Below the pieces are notes generated by a model. The model was not told the DNA's origin, did no database searches, and was given only the letters and a program-made list of their open reading frames with translations. Shown here piece by piece: positions 1 to 8,222 of a DNA stretch of 64,000 nt. This DNA comes from Dysgonomonas gadei ATCC BAA-286 (GTDB taxonomy: Bacteria; Bacteroidota; Bacteroidia; Bacteroidales; Dysgonomonadaceae): contig NZ_GL891981.1 of assembly GCF_000213555.1 (NCBI RefSeq), forward strand, positions 358,821-422,820, in the 5' to 3' direction. Each line of letters begins with the position of its first letter. Position 1 is the stretch's first letter. The translations under genes were made by a program, and so were the position numbers.

Positions 1-64
1 AGTGACCTCAGAACAGGCGACCATCGGGAGTGTGTTTTGAAGCAGAAGATAAATCCTAAGGGTA

Positions 65-110
65 CCGGATTTATCTTCCGCGTGGTCACAGCCCCCTGCA
101 AGGGCAAGGT
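65..110 (-). promoter_or_regulatory. 46-bp oriT core, identical to 40771-40816
   Basis: Every base of this 46-bp block recurs in inverted orientation at 40771-40816, whereas sequence on both sides has diverged. Such selective conservation next to relaxase genes suggests a nic or relaxosome-binding site. The exact nick position cannot be read from the sequence. Confidence 0.5.
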
Positions 111-170
111 ATTTTCGGAAGTAAGTCAAAAAGTCTCGGAGAGCTTTTTGGGTTACCCGAAAGATTACCT
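107..170. repeat. two-stem hairpin with covarying partner at 40711-40774
   Basis: Closing stem aggta (107-111) with tacct (166-170), second stem tttcgg (113-118) with ccgaaa (157-162), and inner stem caaaaag (127-133) with ctttttg (144-150) around a 10-nt loop. The right copy keeps the same geometry with different paired bases. Confidence 0.6.
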
Positions 171-189
171 TGCTCCTTTGACGACGAGA

Positions 190-223
190 AAAAAATAAAG
201 AGGTGGTAGTCTCTTTATTTTTT
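190..223. terminator. bidirectional terminator-like hairpin
   Basis: A 13-bp stem (190-202 with 211-223) has an 8-nt loop. The outer stem is A-rich on the left and T-rich on the right, so either strand would give a hairpin followed by U residues. It separates the oriT region from the ParA operon. A related hairpin with one mismatch lies at 39016-39049. Confidence 0.55.
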
Positions 224-244
224 GAATTGGCGGCAACCGTTAAA

Positions 245-1039
245 CACCCTCCGGAACATAAAACCATACAGTCCGGACATTTAATTGTTACATCATTTTT
301 AAAAATGCGGCTTGGATAAGAGGCCGCTGATAGTGCTTTTTTACTTTTCATAAGTCTGTTATTTTAATGATACAGACCACGAATTAAATAATAATATTTC
401 TTGAATTACAATGCTTTACCCGGATCGGATTTAGCTGCGGGGACTCGCTGTAAATTACTGTTTCAGGCATAAAAATATCGGTGCGAACTGCTTCGATCTG
501 CTATAGCGGAAAATCAGGAAAGTTTTCCGTATCAGTAAATATTGTTTTTTTACAACACATTCGCCTAAGCCCGGAATAATCCGACTCTTTTCTGGAGCAA
601 AATAAAGTCATTCTATGCAATAGAAACGAGTGTTATGTATTGATAAATAAGTTGTTATATATTCGTGCCTGAAAGTCTGATAAACTTACAATTTGCAGAT
701 TTGATAAACAGCAAAACGGATAACTATCGATATGTCGATAGAATTTGAAAGTTTGAAGATCTGCCGTTTTTCAGACTTGAAATTTTTCAAATTATTTTCT
801 GATTTTGAAAAATTGGAAATTATCAAACTTGAAAATTCGGTGATTTGAAAACATGTAAACATGTAAACATGAAAATTTTCAATATCGCATGAAAGGTTGA
901 AAAGTTGCACTTCTTCAAACTTTATTGAAAATAAGACGATTTTAAAATCTGTTAGGTATTCCTAAAACTTTCAATTAAGAAGTAAAAGCTGAAAATTTTC
1001 TAATTCATCATATGTCTAATTTTAAAACTATCAATCCGT
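245..1039. other. AT-rich upstream region of the ParA operon, no gene
   Basis: No convincing coding sequence is present. The region contains a short GC hairpin around 307-328 (gcggc and gccgc arms) and, at 690-905, many short tttgaaa/gaaaatt motifs. Three tandem 8-bp repeats occur at 848-871. This is probably the regulatory or partition-site region of the ParA operon. Confidence 0.4.
848..871. repeat. three tandem 8-bp repeats upstream of parA
   Basis: Units aaacatgt, aaacatgt and aaacatga follow each other without spacing and contain the palindrome acatgt. Their position about 170 bp before the ParA start makes them candidates for an operator or centromere-like site. Confidence 0.45.
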
Positions 1040-1816
1040 ATGAAACAGAAACCTTTATTTATCGCTTTCTCCACCCAGAAGGGCGGAGTCGGCAAGAGTA
1101 CATTCACCGTACTGGCAGCAAGCCTGCTACATTATCAGAAAGGATTGAATGTTGCCGTGATAGACTGCGACTATCCGCAGTGCAGCGTCTATGAAATGCG
1201 CAAAAGGGAAATACGTCAACTGGAGACCAACCTGCATTACCAATCCAAAGCTATTGAGCTGTTCGAATCACAGGGTAAGCAAACCTATCCGATTGTCTGT
1301 GCCAAGCCCGAAGAGGCTATAGCCAGAGCACAAGCGTTTTTATCAGAAGAGGCTGCCGCTTATGATATGGTCTTTTTCGACCTGCCCGGCACCATCAACA
1401 ACGAGGGTGTGATTACTACTTTTATGGGCATGGATTATGTCTTTGTACCGATGTCCCCTTCCCGGCTCTCGATGGAAAGCACCCTCTCGTTTATTATTCC
1501 CGCCAGCGAGTTGATACAGGAACATACGGATATAAAGCTAAAAGCTATCCACCTGTTCTGGAACCGTATCGACGGGCGTATCAAAAAAGAATGGCTCACC
1601 CATTACCAAGGCGTTATCCGGGAGTTCGGTTTATCCCTTATGCAGACAGCCATTCCCCAATCCGTCCGCTATGACAGGGAGCAATCTCTGGAGGGCAGCG
1701 ATGCCGTCTTTCTCTCCACCATATTCCCTGCCGATAAGAACCTGGTCAAAGGCAGCAACCTAGATCTGCTGGTCGATGAAATACTGGAAATTATTCACTT
1801 AAGACCTCAGATCTAA
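1040..1816 (+). CDS. parA: ParA-family ATPase (conjugative-element TraA type)
   Basis: This 258-residue protein starts with a beta strand followed by the deviant Walker A motif KGGVGKST at residues 14-21, then the DCD of the A' region and FFDLPG of Walker B, as in ParA/MinD ATPases. Bacteroides conjugative transposons of the CTnDOT type begin their transfer region with such a protein (TraA), next to DUF3408 genes, and that context is reproduced here. It probably takes part in element maintenance or in positioning the transfer apparatus; which one is not known from the sequence. It overlaps the next gene by one base, indicating translational coupling. The ATG at 1040 is chosen because it directly precedes the conserved strand; the alternative frame at 1012 is a shadow. 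Confidence 0.85.
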   Translation: MKQKPLFIAFSTQKGGVGKSTFTVLAASLLHYQKGLNVAVIDCDYPQCSVYEMRKREIRQLETNLHYQSKAIELFESQGKQTYPIVCAKPEEAIARAQAFLSEEAAAYDMVFFDLPGTINNEGVITTFMGMDYVFVPMSPSRLSMESTLSFIIPASELIQEHTDIKLKAIHLFWNRIDGRIKKEWLTHYQGVIREFGLSLMQTAIPQSVRYDREQSLEGSDAVFLSTIFPADKNLVKGSNLDLLVDEILEIIHLRPQI

Positions 1817-2316
1817 TGGCAACAGATAAAACAACAAATAGATACGAAGACCTGCTCAAATCGGCACATAAAGGAATCGATCTGGATCAGCCTGTACACA
1901 AAACAGGGCAGGAAGAAAAAGTAGCAGAGCCTGTAGATACAATACCTGTCGATGTAGTCGCGGATGGTTCAGATCCTGCGAAGATGGAACCGAATGCAAA
2001 ACCGGATAATCCACCTGCATCAACAACATCGATATCAACAGAACTGCCTTCATCTAAAACTCCCGGAAAGAAAAAACGTAAAACCCAGGATGACTATCAG
2101 GATGTGTTCTTTGTACGGGTGGATTTTACCCATCGTAAACCACTTTATATTACGGCTGCCACCCATCGCAGGCTGATGCGTATTGTCCACCTGATGGATG
2201 AATCCAAAGCCACGATCAGCAGCTATGTGGAAAATATCATCCTGAACCACCTGGAAACCTTCAGAGAAGATATAGATACTATTTACCGTACAAACAATCT
2301 TAATCCGACAGAATAA
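1816..2316 (+). CDS. DUF3408 family protein (conjugative-element TraB/TraC type)
   Basis: This is a 166-residue protein with a variable, proline- and acid-rich N-terminal half and a basic linker (GKKKRKT, about residue 85) before a conserved C-terminal domain of about 70 residues ending in NIILNHLETFREDI. That C-terminal part is typical of DUF3408, a predicted ribbon-helix-helix-like family found beside ParA in Bacteroides transfer regions. A DNA-binding partner role for ParA is therefore plausible but inferred. Start and stop codons overlap those of both neighbours, so genes 1040-2906 form one operon. A decayed relative lies at 36972-37352 on the other strand in element B. Confidence 0.75.
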   Translation: MATDKTTNRYEDLLKSAHKGIDLDQPVHKTGQEEKVAEPVDTIPVDVVADGSDPAKMEPNAKPDNPPASTTSISTELPSSKTPGKKKRKTQDDYQDVFFVRVDFTHRKPLYITAATHRRLMRIVHLMDESKATISSYVENIILNHLETFREDIDTIYRTNNLNPTE

Positions 2317-2906
2317 TGGATACATTTATAAAAATACTTATAGCCATAAACCTGTGGCTATGGACCGGATTGTTTCTGAGCAATCCATCGCTTCGAAAGG
2401 CATTCGTGGATATGCATCGCAGCATGGCATCGGATCTATATGAAGCAATGAAGAAACAACTGGTAAAGCTATCTGGGATAGCAGTCGGCTTTATATCACA
2501 TAAATTAAGAAAAGCTTCACATTACATCGAAGAGAGCAGCTATGAGCTTCGTGTAAGCGTAGCCCGCTCGCTTGTCAGTAAGGAGCTGTTAGAAGAATTA
2601 ATGCATAAAAACCTTGTCTATGCCATCTCCCGGGCACGGATGATGGATCAGGGAGATTCCGGGGTGATGTGGGATGATCTTGAGACAATGGCAGATCTGG
2701 CTACCGGAAAAGAGGTTGGCTACGAAGGTCGGAAAACTTCGGTAGAGACAGCTTTTAAACTATGCAATACGGATTTCTTTGAACAACTGATCACCCGTAT
2801 TCCCCGTGCCCAGGAACGCATCCTGTTGGCACTGGACCGGATAGAAGATAGTAGTCCTTATGAGTCGGTCAGAAATGAAGCATACCGCAAGTTTATAAGA
2901 CAGTAA
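2316..2906 (+). CDS. hypothetical membrane-anchored protein of the ParA operon
   Basis: This 196-residue protein has one hydrophobic segment near its N-terminus (about residues 5-22, ILIAINLWLWTGLFL) and an otherwise charged, helical body. No enzyme motif is visible. Its place after ParA and DUF3408, with start and stop codons overlapping, resembles the third gene (TraD-like) of Bacteroides transfer operons, but sequence identity to that family cannot be asserted here. The remaining transfer genes expected of a self-transmissible element (TraE to TraQ, including the TraG ATPase) are absent in this window, so element A looks mobilisable rather than conjugative as far as it can be seen. Confidence 0.5.
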   Translation: MDTFIKILIAINLWLWTGLFLSNPSLRKAFVDMHRSMASDLYEAMKKQLVKLSGIAVGFISHKLRKASHYIEESSYELRVSVARSLVSKELLEELMHKNLVYAISRARMMDQGDSGVMWDDLETMADLATGKEVGYEGRKTSVETAFKLCNTDFFEQLITRIPRAQERILLALDRIEDSSPYESVRNEAYRKFIRQ

Positions 2907-2957
2907 GCATATTCGAGTAAAGAATTAGAAATATATAAGATCGGGATAGACAATTAG

Positions 2958-2991
2958 AATCAGCCCACGAATTAATTTTCGTGGGCTGATT
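2958..2991 (+). terminator. hairpin terminator after the ParA operon
   Basis: A perfect 14-bp stem (2958-2971 with 2978-2991) has a 6-nt loop, 52 bp after the last stop codon. It lacks a long T run, which is common for Bacteroidetes terminators. Confidence 0.6.
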
Positions 2992-3315
2992 GTCAATTAT
3001 ATTATATGATCCACATGGTATAGAATAAATACAATGGCAATGCCATCGGCTTCCAAACTGGAGCCACTGGCTACCATCAGACTGTAAACCCGGAAAACAC
3101 TCCTGAATTAATTCTTTCTTTGTCCGTGTATTGGTTTACATTTTTTTTCGACAACCTATTTCAGGAAAAGATAACCTATTTTGGTATAAGACAGAATGTG
3201 CAAAGGTGACAAATGACGACAAATAGCGACAAATGACGTCACATAGGAAAAACTTACCATTTAGTGGTATATATTGCGATTGTAAACGAATTTTATTAAT
3301 TAAAAAAGAATTTAT
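2992..3315. other. intergenic region with operator-like repeats
   Basis: There is no gene between the terminator and the first HTH gene. The last 110 bp are AT-rich and contain three 10-bp tandem repeats at 3207-3236, listed separately; the rest shows no recognisable feature. Confidence 0.4.
3207..3236. repeat. three tandem 10-bp repeats, candidate operator
   Basis: Units tgacaaatga, cgacaaatag and cgacaaatga are spaced exactly one helical turn apart, so proteins bound to them would line up on one DNA face. They end 79 bp before an excisionase-type HTH gene, suggesting an autoregulatory or excision-complex binding site. Confidence 0.5.
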
Positions 3316-3594
3316 ATGGAAGTAATAAACATTGAAGCCGGAGCTTTTGAAGCGATGATGAACCGTTTCGAAGCTCTTACCCAGAAAGTGGAAAACCTGT
3401 GCGGATATCATCAGGATAAGAGTCTGAACCGCTGGCTGGATAATCAGGATGTATGCCAGATACTTAGCATCTCGAAACGTACCCTGCAAACCTACCGGGA
3501 TAACGGTACGCTGGCTTATACCCAGATCAACCATAAAATATTCTACAAGCCTGAAGATGTGGAATCAGTTATTAACAAATTAAAATCAAAGTAG
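3316..3594 (+). CDS. excisionase-type helix-turn-helix protein
   Basis: This 92-residue protein has an N-terminal amphipathic helix and a MerR/excisionase-like winged HTH: residues about 38-90, with DNQDVCQILSISKRTLQTYR as the recognition region and a wing (LAYTQINHKIFYKPEDV). Proteins of this kind in Bacteroides elements act as excision or transfer regulators (Exc and Xis2 types). It is followed after one base by a paralogue, so the two are cotranscribed. The operator-like repeats at 3207-3236 lie in its promoter region. The exact target is unknown. Confidence 0.75.
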   Translation: MEVINIEAGAFEAMMNRFEALTQKVENLCGYHQDKSLNRWLDNQDVCQILSISKRTLQTYRDNGTLAYTQINHKIFYKPEDVESVINKLKSK

Positions 3595-3595
3595 T

Positions 3596-3892
3596 ATGAG
3601 CAATGAAATTATTACAAGAGAAAACGATCGTATAAAAAGATTCTTTAGTTCATTGGATAGGATGCTGGACAAGATCGAAGCCGCGCTGACAGGATGCAAG
3701 CCGACACTAAACGGGGAACGTTTTCTGAGCGATCCTGAAGTATCGGACAGGCTAAAGGTCAGTCGCAGAACCTTGCAGGATTACCGCACAACTGGGAAAA
3801 TACCTTATATCCAGTTAGGAGGTAAGGTACTTTATCGGGAAAGCGATATACAGAAGCTATTGGAGGAAAACTACCGTAAAGGATGGCAGTGA
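3596..3892 (+). CDS. excisionase-type helix-turn-helix protein
   Basis: A 98-residue paralogue of the preceding gene: an N-terminal helix of about 35 residues, then the HTH (FLSDPEVSDRLKVSRRTLQD, about residues 42-61) and a wing ending GGKVLYRESDIQKLL. The start codon lies one base after the previous stop. A very similar gene pair, in mirror orientation, flanks the integrase of element B (36349-36944), supporting a shared integration/excision regulatory module. DNA binding is well supported by the motif; a role in excision is inferred from family and context. Confidence 0.75.
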   Translation: MSNEIITRENDRIKRFFSSLDRMLDKIEAALTGCKPTLNGERFLSDPEVSDRLKVSRRTLQDYRTTGKIPYIQLGGKVLYRESDIQKLLEENYRKGWQ

Positions 3893-3961
3893 ACTTCAGA
3901 TGTGGACTAAGCTAGCCCAAACCCAACTATTTTTTCTTTTTTATCCGGTAACTTTTACCAC

Positions 3962-4049
3962 ACAGCAAGCAATGGTAAATAAGACAAAGCTTTTCCTGTT
4001 AAGGAAAACCCATCAGGGCTTCGGCTTTGGCATTTTACCGGCTTGCTGT
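3962..4049 (+). ncRNA. candidate structured RNA or recombination structure
   Basis: Arms acagcaagc...ggtaaat (3962-3980) and its near-complement (4032-4049) enclose a second perfect hairpin, ttttcc (3991-3996) with ggaaaa (4003-4008). The segment lies between the HTH pair and the cargo, so it could be a 3' structured RNA or a recombination boundary. No family is recognised. Confidence 0.3.
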
Positions 4050-4170
4050 TCCGTCGTGGACGGATAAATATGAAAATCATTATTTAATCAATTTTGTTTA
4101 ATCATGGATAGAAGCAGCATGACAATAGCAATTAATTCTTTATAATAGGAACCATTCGGATAGAAATACT

Positions 4171-4178
4171 TATTTTTG
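4171..4178 (+). promoter_or_regulatory. -7 promoter element of the toxin-antitoxin operon
   Basis: tatttttg fits the Bacteroidetes -7 consensus TAnnTTTG and is 25 bp before the start codon at 4203. No clear -33 TTTG was found at the expected spacing. Confidence 0.4.
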
Positions 4179-4202
4179 TTTTGATAAATAATAAAATGCA
4201 GT

Positions 4203-4529
4203 ATGTGGTCTGACTGGAAAGAACAAATCAAACACCAGCCAAAGGTAAGGCACAGTTTATTGTGGGAATATGACCTTTGCAGTTTTGACTGGCAGTATAT
4301 GCGGGCTCTGGTAGTAGAGCGTGTCATAGAAAGAGGCTGGGATGAGGATTATTATGCCCTGTTCGCTCTTTACGGGGGAATGGATGGTGTCAGACGAATC
4401 ATACGGGATGAAGTATTGATCCTTTCCGATAAAGATATTGCTTTTGTTTGTACTGCTTTTAACTTAAAAAAGGAGGATCTCAAATGTTACATACGCAAAC
4501 AGTCGAGACAGGCACTTATGAACTCTTAA
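4203..4529 (+). CDS. putative antitoxin of an AbiEii-type system (DUF6922-like)
   Basis: This 108-residue cytoplasmic protein is rich in tryptophan, tyrosine and acidic residues (WSDWKEQI, SLLWEYDL, GWDEDYYALFALYGG). In Bacteroidetes such a small protein regularly precedes an AbiEii/AbiGii nucleotidyltransferase and is annotated as its partner; assignment to DUF6922 is from memory of that pairing. Its 3' end overlaps the toxin gene by 46 bp, a typical arrangement for coupled toxin-antitoxin genes. It would neutralise the downstream nucleotidyltransferase. The antitoxin role itself is inferred from context. Confidence 0.6.
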   Translation: MWSDWKEQIKHQPKVRHSLLWEYDLCSFDWQYMRALVVERVIERGWDEDYYALFALYGGMDGVRRIIRDEVLILSDKDIAFVCTAFNLKKEDLKCYIRKQSRQALMNS

Positions 4530-5179
4530 AATCTATTATGAGTGACACCGTATTCGATCAATTCTCATTGGCCGGAGGTACTGCTTTGTCATTGCTTATC
4601 GGACATAGGAAAAGCATTGATCTGGATTTATTTACTGTAGACGAATTCAACCCTTCATGGATTGAAAAATACTTGCAGGATAAATATGCTTTCAGAGGTG
4701 ATTTCAGGGAAGGTTTCAGCCTGAAAGGTGAAGTGAACGGTGTGAAACTGGATTTCATACGCCATGACTATCCGGATGTAGAAGCTAGAATACAGGATGA
4801 TGGCATACGCTTATACAGTCTGAAGGATATTGCAGCAATGAAACTATCGGCTATTGCCGACAATGGTACCCGGTTGAAAGACTTTATCGATGTGGCTTAT
4901 TTATCGGGATATTTATCCCTGAAAGAAATGCTGACGGCATTTGGAACAAAATATCCACAGACAAACCCCTATCGGGCAGCCAAAGGGCTTAGTTATTATG
5001 ATGATATCCGTTTTACGGAAAAGATAGACCTTTTGGGTAAAGACTTCAGATGGGAGGATATTACTGCCCGTCTGTCAGCCATGACCAAGGAAGAAAACAA
5101 ACGTTTTGGTCTGTTGGATAAAGTTCAAAAAGAAGAACGGGTTCAAATTCCAAGAAGAAAAAGTAGGGGGATAAGGTGA
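4484..5179 (+). CDS. AbiEii/AbiGii family nucleotidyltransferase toxin
   Basis: This 231-residue protein has the nucleotidyltransferase signature of the family: LAGGTALSL at residues 29-37 and HRKSIDLDLF at 41-50, with the paired aspartates D46 and D48 expected to bind metal. A third conserved region (LYSLKDIAAMKLSAI, about 110-124) follows. AbiEii-type enzymes arrest growth and abort phage infection by modifying a cellular target with a nucleotide, and are held in check by an antitoxin. The start at 4484 is supported by a strong ribosome-binding site, aaaggagg, ending 7 bp before the ATG. It is cargo of element A between the HTH pair and the restriction operon. Confidence 0.8.
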   Translation: MLHTQTVETGTYELLKSIMSDTVFDQFSLAGGTALSLLIGHRKSIDLDLFTVDEFNPSWIEKYLQDKYAFRGDFREGFSLKGEVNGVKLDFIRHDYPDVEARIQDDGIRLYSLKDIAAMKLSAIADNGTRLKDFIDVAYLSGYLSLKEMLTAFGTKYPQTNPYRAAKGLSYYDDIRFTEKIDLLGKDFRWEDITARLSAMTKEENKRFGLLDKVQKEERVQIPRRKSRGIR

Positions 5180-5254
5180 GTTGCTCGCTTAAATAAAACC
5201 ATGCTTCCTTTTTCTTTTTGATACCCTGTATTTTCATATACCAATTCATCGATT

Positions 5255-5452
5255 ATGAATAAATTAAATATATTAAAAGTAATCCTCGTCGAGAAAAAGA
5301 AAATAGAAAAATGGCTCTCTGAACAGTTAGGGAAAGACCTCTTGACTGTATCAAAATGGTGTTCTAATAAGATTCAGCCTTTCGGAGAGATGGTAGACGA
5401 AATAGCAGTTTTTTTCCAAGAATTACCAAACAAGAGCAAATCGAAAATATGA
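5255..5452 (+). CDS. small XRE-type HTH regulator of the restriction operon
   Basis: A 65-residue protein resembling the core of Cro/C1-type HTH domains: helix 2/3 region WLSEQLGKDLLTVSKWCSNK (about residues 19-38) followed by a short helix ending FFQELP. It lacks any further domain. Its stop overlaps the hsdR start (ATGA), so it is translated with the restriction subunit. Such small regulators commonly lead type I restriction operons in Bacteroidetes and would delay or limit restriction. The HTH is slightly degenerate, so DNA binding is likely rather than certain. Confidence 0.65.
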   Translation: MNKLNILKVILVEKKKIEKWLSEQLGKDLLTVSKWCSNKIQPFGEMVDEIAVFFQELPNKSKSKI

Positions 5453-8214
5453 CAACACAATCAGAACAAGCATTAGAGCAAGGGTTGATTAAGACACTCG
5501 TCTCTATGAATTATCAGAAGATTGAAATAGTAGATGAAAATGCTATGGTTGCCAATTTTCGGAATCAACTTAATAAACATAATAATACTGAGTTTACAGA
5601 TGATGAGTTTAATCGTATAATGATCCATCTAGAAAATGGTTCAATATTCACAAAAGCAGAAAAACTTCGCAATCGCTTTTCTCTGACTCGCGACGATGAT
5701 TCTGTAAAGTGGGTTGAGTTTCTAAATACTCAGGAATGGTGTAAGAATGAATTTCAGGTCTCCAATCAGATTACTGATGAGGGGCGGCGTAAATGCAGAT
5801 ATGATGTTACTATTTTGGTGAATGGATTACCTTTGGTACAAGTTGAACTGAAAAAGCGTGGTATAGAGCTTAAACAAGCATATAGCCAAGTTCAACGTTA
5901 CCACAAAACAGCCTTCAAGGGGCTATTTACCTATATCCAAATATTTGTCATTTCAAATGGGGTAAATACTCGTTATTTTGCTAATAACCCCAATCAAGGC
6001 TATAAGTTTACATTTCCATGGGCTGACTTCAAGAACAATCACATTGACCGCTTAGACACCTTTGCTGTAATGTTTTTTGAACAATGTACTTTGGGGAAAA
6101 TGCTTGCTAAATATGTAGTATTGCATCAATCGGATAAGTGCCTAATGGTTCTTAGACCATATCAGTTCTATGCTGTTGAAGCACTACTTGATAAAGTTGC
6201 TAATTCAGTAAAGAATGGGTATATTTGGCATACTACGGGTAGCGGAAAGACCCTGACTTCGTTTAAGGCTGCTCAGCTAATAGCGGAGATGAGTGATATT
6301 GACAAGGTGCTCTTTGTTGTTGACCGGCACGATTTAGATACCCAAACAAAAAAAGAGTATGACGCTTTTTCTCCAGGGGCAGTGGATAGTACCGATAATA
6401 CAAACGAGTTAGTCAAAGCATTGCAGAGTAAGAAGAAGTTAATGATAACTACAATTCAAAAGCTGAATCACGCAGTCCAAAAAGATAGATACAATAAGAG
6501 TTTACAGGAGGTAAAAGATAAAAATATCGTAATGATATTTGATGAGTGTCATAGAAGCCAATTCGGAGATATGCACTCGAATATAACAGGTTTCTTTAGT
6601 AAAATTCGTTACTTTGGGTTTACCGGAACCCCAATTTTTGCCGACAATGCAAATAATGGTCGTACCACGAAAGATATTTTTGGCGAAAGGCTTCACGAAT
6701 ATCTAATTAAAGATGCTATAGGAGATGAAAATGTACTTGGTTTCTTGGTGGAGTATCATGGCAAATGGAAACGAAAAAGCGAAAACGACAAACAGGTTAG
6801 ATCTATTGATACTGCAGAAGTTTTATTGAAGGATGAGAGAATAGCCTCAATAACTGATTTTATACTCTCCAACTACAACCCCTCTACATACGAAAGGGAT
6901 TTCAATGCTATGTTTGCGGTTGGTGGCGTAAAAATGCTTATCAAATACTATGATATGTTTAAGAGTCGTAGTCATGACTTAAAGATTGCTGCGATTTTTA
7001 CATACACAGAAAACGAAGAATCAGATGATGAGTTTACAGGTTTGGGACATGGTTTTGTCTCTACTCAAAACACCAGAGATATTTTAGAGAAATACATCAG
7101 GGATTACAACGAAACATTTGGAACAGACTTCGATACAGACCATTTTGGGCTGTACTACGATGATATCAATAAGCGAATGAAAAATCGCCAAATCGACCTC
7201 TTGATAGTATCGGATATGTTTCTTACCGGATTTGACGCAAAGAAACTCAATACACTTTATGTAGACAAAAATCTTAACTATCACGGTCTATTGCAAGCCT
7301 TCTCTCGAACTAATCGTGTGTTGAACGAGAAGAAAAAGTTCGGCAAAATCACTTGTTTTAGAGACCTTAAGCAGCAGACGGATAAAGCAATAAAACTTTA
7401 CTCCAATAATAAATCTTCAGAGGTAGTCTTGATGAAACCTTACGAAAAACTTGTTGAGCGATTCAACGAGACGGCAACTGAATTTTTATCCCACTTCCCT
7501 ACTGTAAAGAGTGTCGGTAATCTGGAGTCAGAGTTAGATAAGCGTCGTTTTGTAATCCTATTTAGAACAATGCTCAGACTACGGAATGAGGTTAAGGGCT
7601 ATAACGAATTTGATGCTGAAGACCTTGCTATCGAAGAGCAACGATTTGCAGATTATCAAAGCAAATATCTCGATATGTCCAATGAGTTTGCTATCACTTC
7701 TGAAAAGGAAGATGCCGAAAGTATCCTGCAAGATATAGATTTCGAATTAGAGTTAGTACATCGAGATATTATCAATGTAATGTATATACTTGCTCTACTT
7801 CAAGATCTTAAGCCAGAATCATCATCTTATCCGAAAGATAGGAAAACTATTCTTGATACTATGGATTCTGATCCGGATCTGCGTTCAAAGATTGCTTTGA
7901 TTGACAACTTTATCAAACTGTATATCGACGGACGACAGAGTGATGATTTACCTATGGATATGGAGAGCGATTTGGATAAATACATCGATAACCAAAAGTC
8001 GATCGCTATTGAGCAGATTGCTATCGAGGAAGGTATTGATAGCTCTTTGCTGCACGAATATGTTTCAGAGTATGAATATTTAGGAAAGCCGAAAAATGAG
8101 ATAATTAAACGAGCTATTGACCCGCTTAAATTATCATTTATGGATGCTCAAACAAAAAAGAAGGGTCTAATCGACAAGATGAAAGATATTATTAAACTAT
8201 TTAGCTGGAATTAA
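5449..8214 (+). CDS. hsdR: type I restriction enzyme R subunit
   Basis: This 921-residue motor-nuclease subunit cuts DNA after ATP-driven translocation. Visible parts are an N-terminal PD-(D/E)xK nuclease with D119 and the E133-x-K135 pair, Walker A TTGSGKT at 262-268, the DECH box at 365-368, FTGTP (motif III) near 396 and QAFSRTNRV (motif VI) near 620. A coiled C-terminal region probably docks on the methyltransferase. Length fits HsdR (about 900-1100 residues). Translation is coupled to the upstream XRE gene, and hsdM begins 8 bp downstream. No frameshift or missing key residue is seen, so the enzyme should be active with whichever HsdS variant is expressed. Confidence 0.95.
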   Translation: MTTQSEQALEQGLIKTLVSMNYQKIEIVDENAMVANFRNQLNKHNNTEFTDDEFNRIMIHLENGSIFTKAEKLRNRFSLTRDDDSVKWVEFLNTQEWCKNEFQVSNQITDEGRRKCRYDVTILVNGLPLVQVELKKRGIELKQAYSQVQRYHKTAFKGLFTYIQIFVISNGVNTRYFANNPNQGYKFTFPWADFKNNHIDRLDTFAVMFFEQCTLGKMLAKYVVLHQSDKCLMVLRPYQFYAVEALLDKVANSVKNGYIWHTTGSGKTLTSFKAAQLIAEMSDIDKVLFVVDRHDLDTQTKKEYDAFSPGAVDSTDNTNELVKALQSKKKLMITTIQKLNHAVQKDRYNKSLQEVKDKNIVMIFDECHRSQFGDMHSNITGFFSKIRYFGFTGTPIFADNANNGRTTKDIFGERLHEYLIKDAIGDENVLGFLVEYHGKWKRKSENDKQVRSIDTAEVLLKDERIASITDFILSNYNPSTYERDFNAMFAVGGVKMLIKYYDMFKSRSHDLKIAAIFTYTENEESDDEFTGLGHGFVSTQNTRDILEKYIRDYNETFGTDFDTDHFGLYYDDINKRMKNRQIDLLIVSDMFLTGFDAKKLNTLYVDKNLNYHGLLQAFSRTNRVLNEKKKFGKITCFRDLKQQTDKAIKLYSNNKSSEVVLMKPYEKLVERFNETATEFLSHFPTVKSVGNLESELDKRRFVILFRTMLRLRNEVKGYNEFDAEDLAIEEQRFADYQSKYLDMSNEFAITSEKEDAESILQDIDFELELVHRDIINVMYILALLQDLKPESSSYPKDRKTILDTMDSDPDLRSKIALIDNFIKLYIDGRQSDDLPMDMESDLDKYIDNQKSIAIEQIAIEEGIDSSLLHEYVSEYEYLGKPKNEIIKRAIDPLKLSFMDAQTKKKGLIDKMKDIIKLFSWN

Positions 8215-8222
8215 TTGAACTC

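Larger units (their letters stand above)
1..244 (-). other. putative oriT region of element A (inverted copy of 38996-40888)
   Basis: This stretch matches, in inverted orientation, the region upstream of the mob genes at 41032. In order from its right end the shared parts are a bidirectional terminator-like hairpin, a 5-bp-spaced hairpin block, a 46-bp identical core and a 12-bp inverted repeat at 45-56/67-78. By analogy with the right copy, minus-strand mob genes should begin just left of the window. Known Bacteroides conjugative and mobilisable elements place oriT directly upstream of their mob genes; calling this oriT is an inference from that position and structure. The copy is uninterrupted, unlike the right one, which contains an insertion sequence. 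Confidence 0.6.
3893..4202. other. intergenic region with a structured segment and a promoter
   Basis: It holds an imperfect long stem-loop at 3962-4049 and a -7 promoter element at 4171-4178. No coding sequence is convincing. Confidence 0.45.

Noticed and set aside
686..910. Open frame of 74 codons on the minus strand upstream of ParA
   Set aside because: It is made of repeated tttgaaa/gaaaatt motifs, is strongly biased to Phe, Ile, Asn and Lys, and has no ribosome-binding site. It overlaps the tandem repeats.
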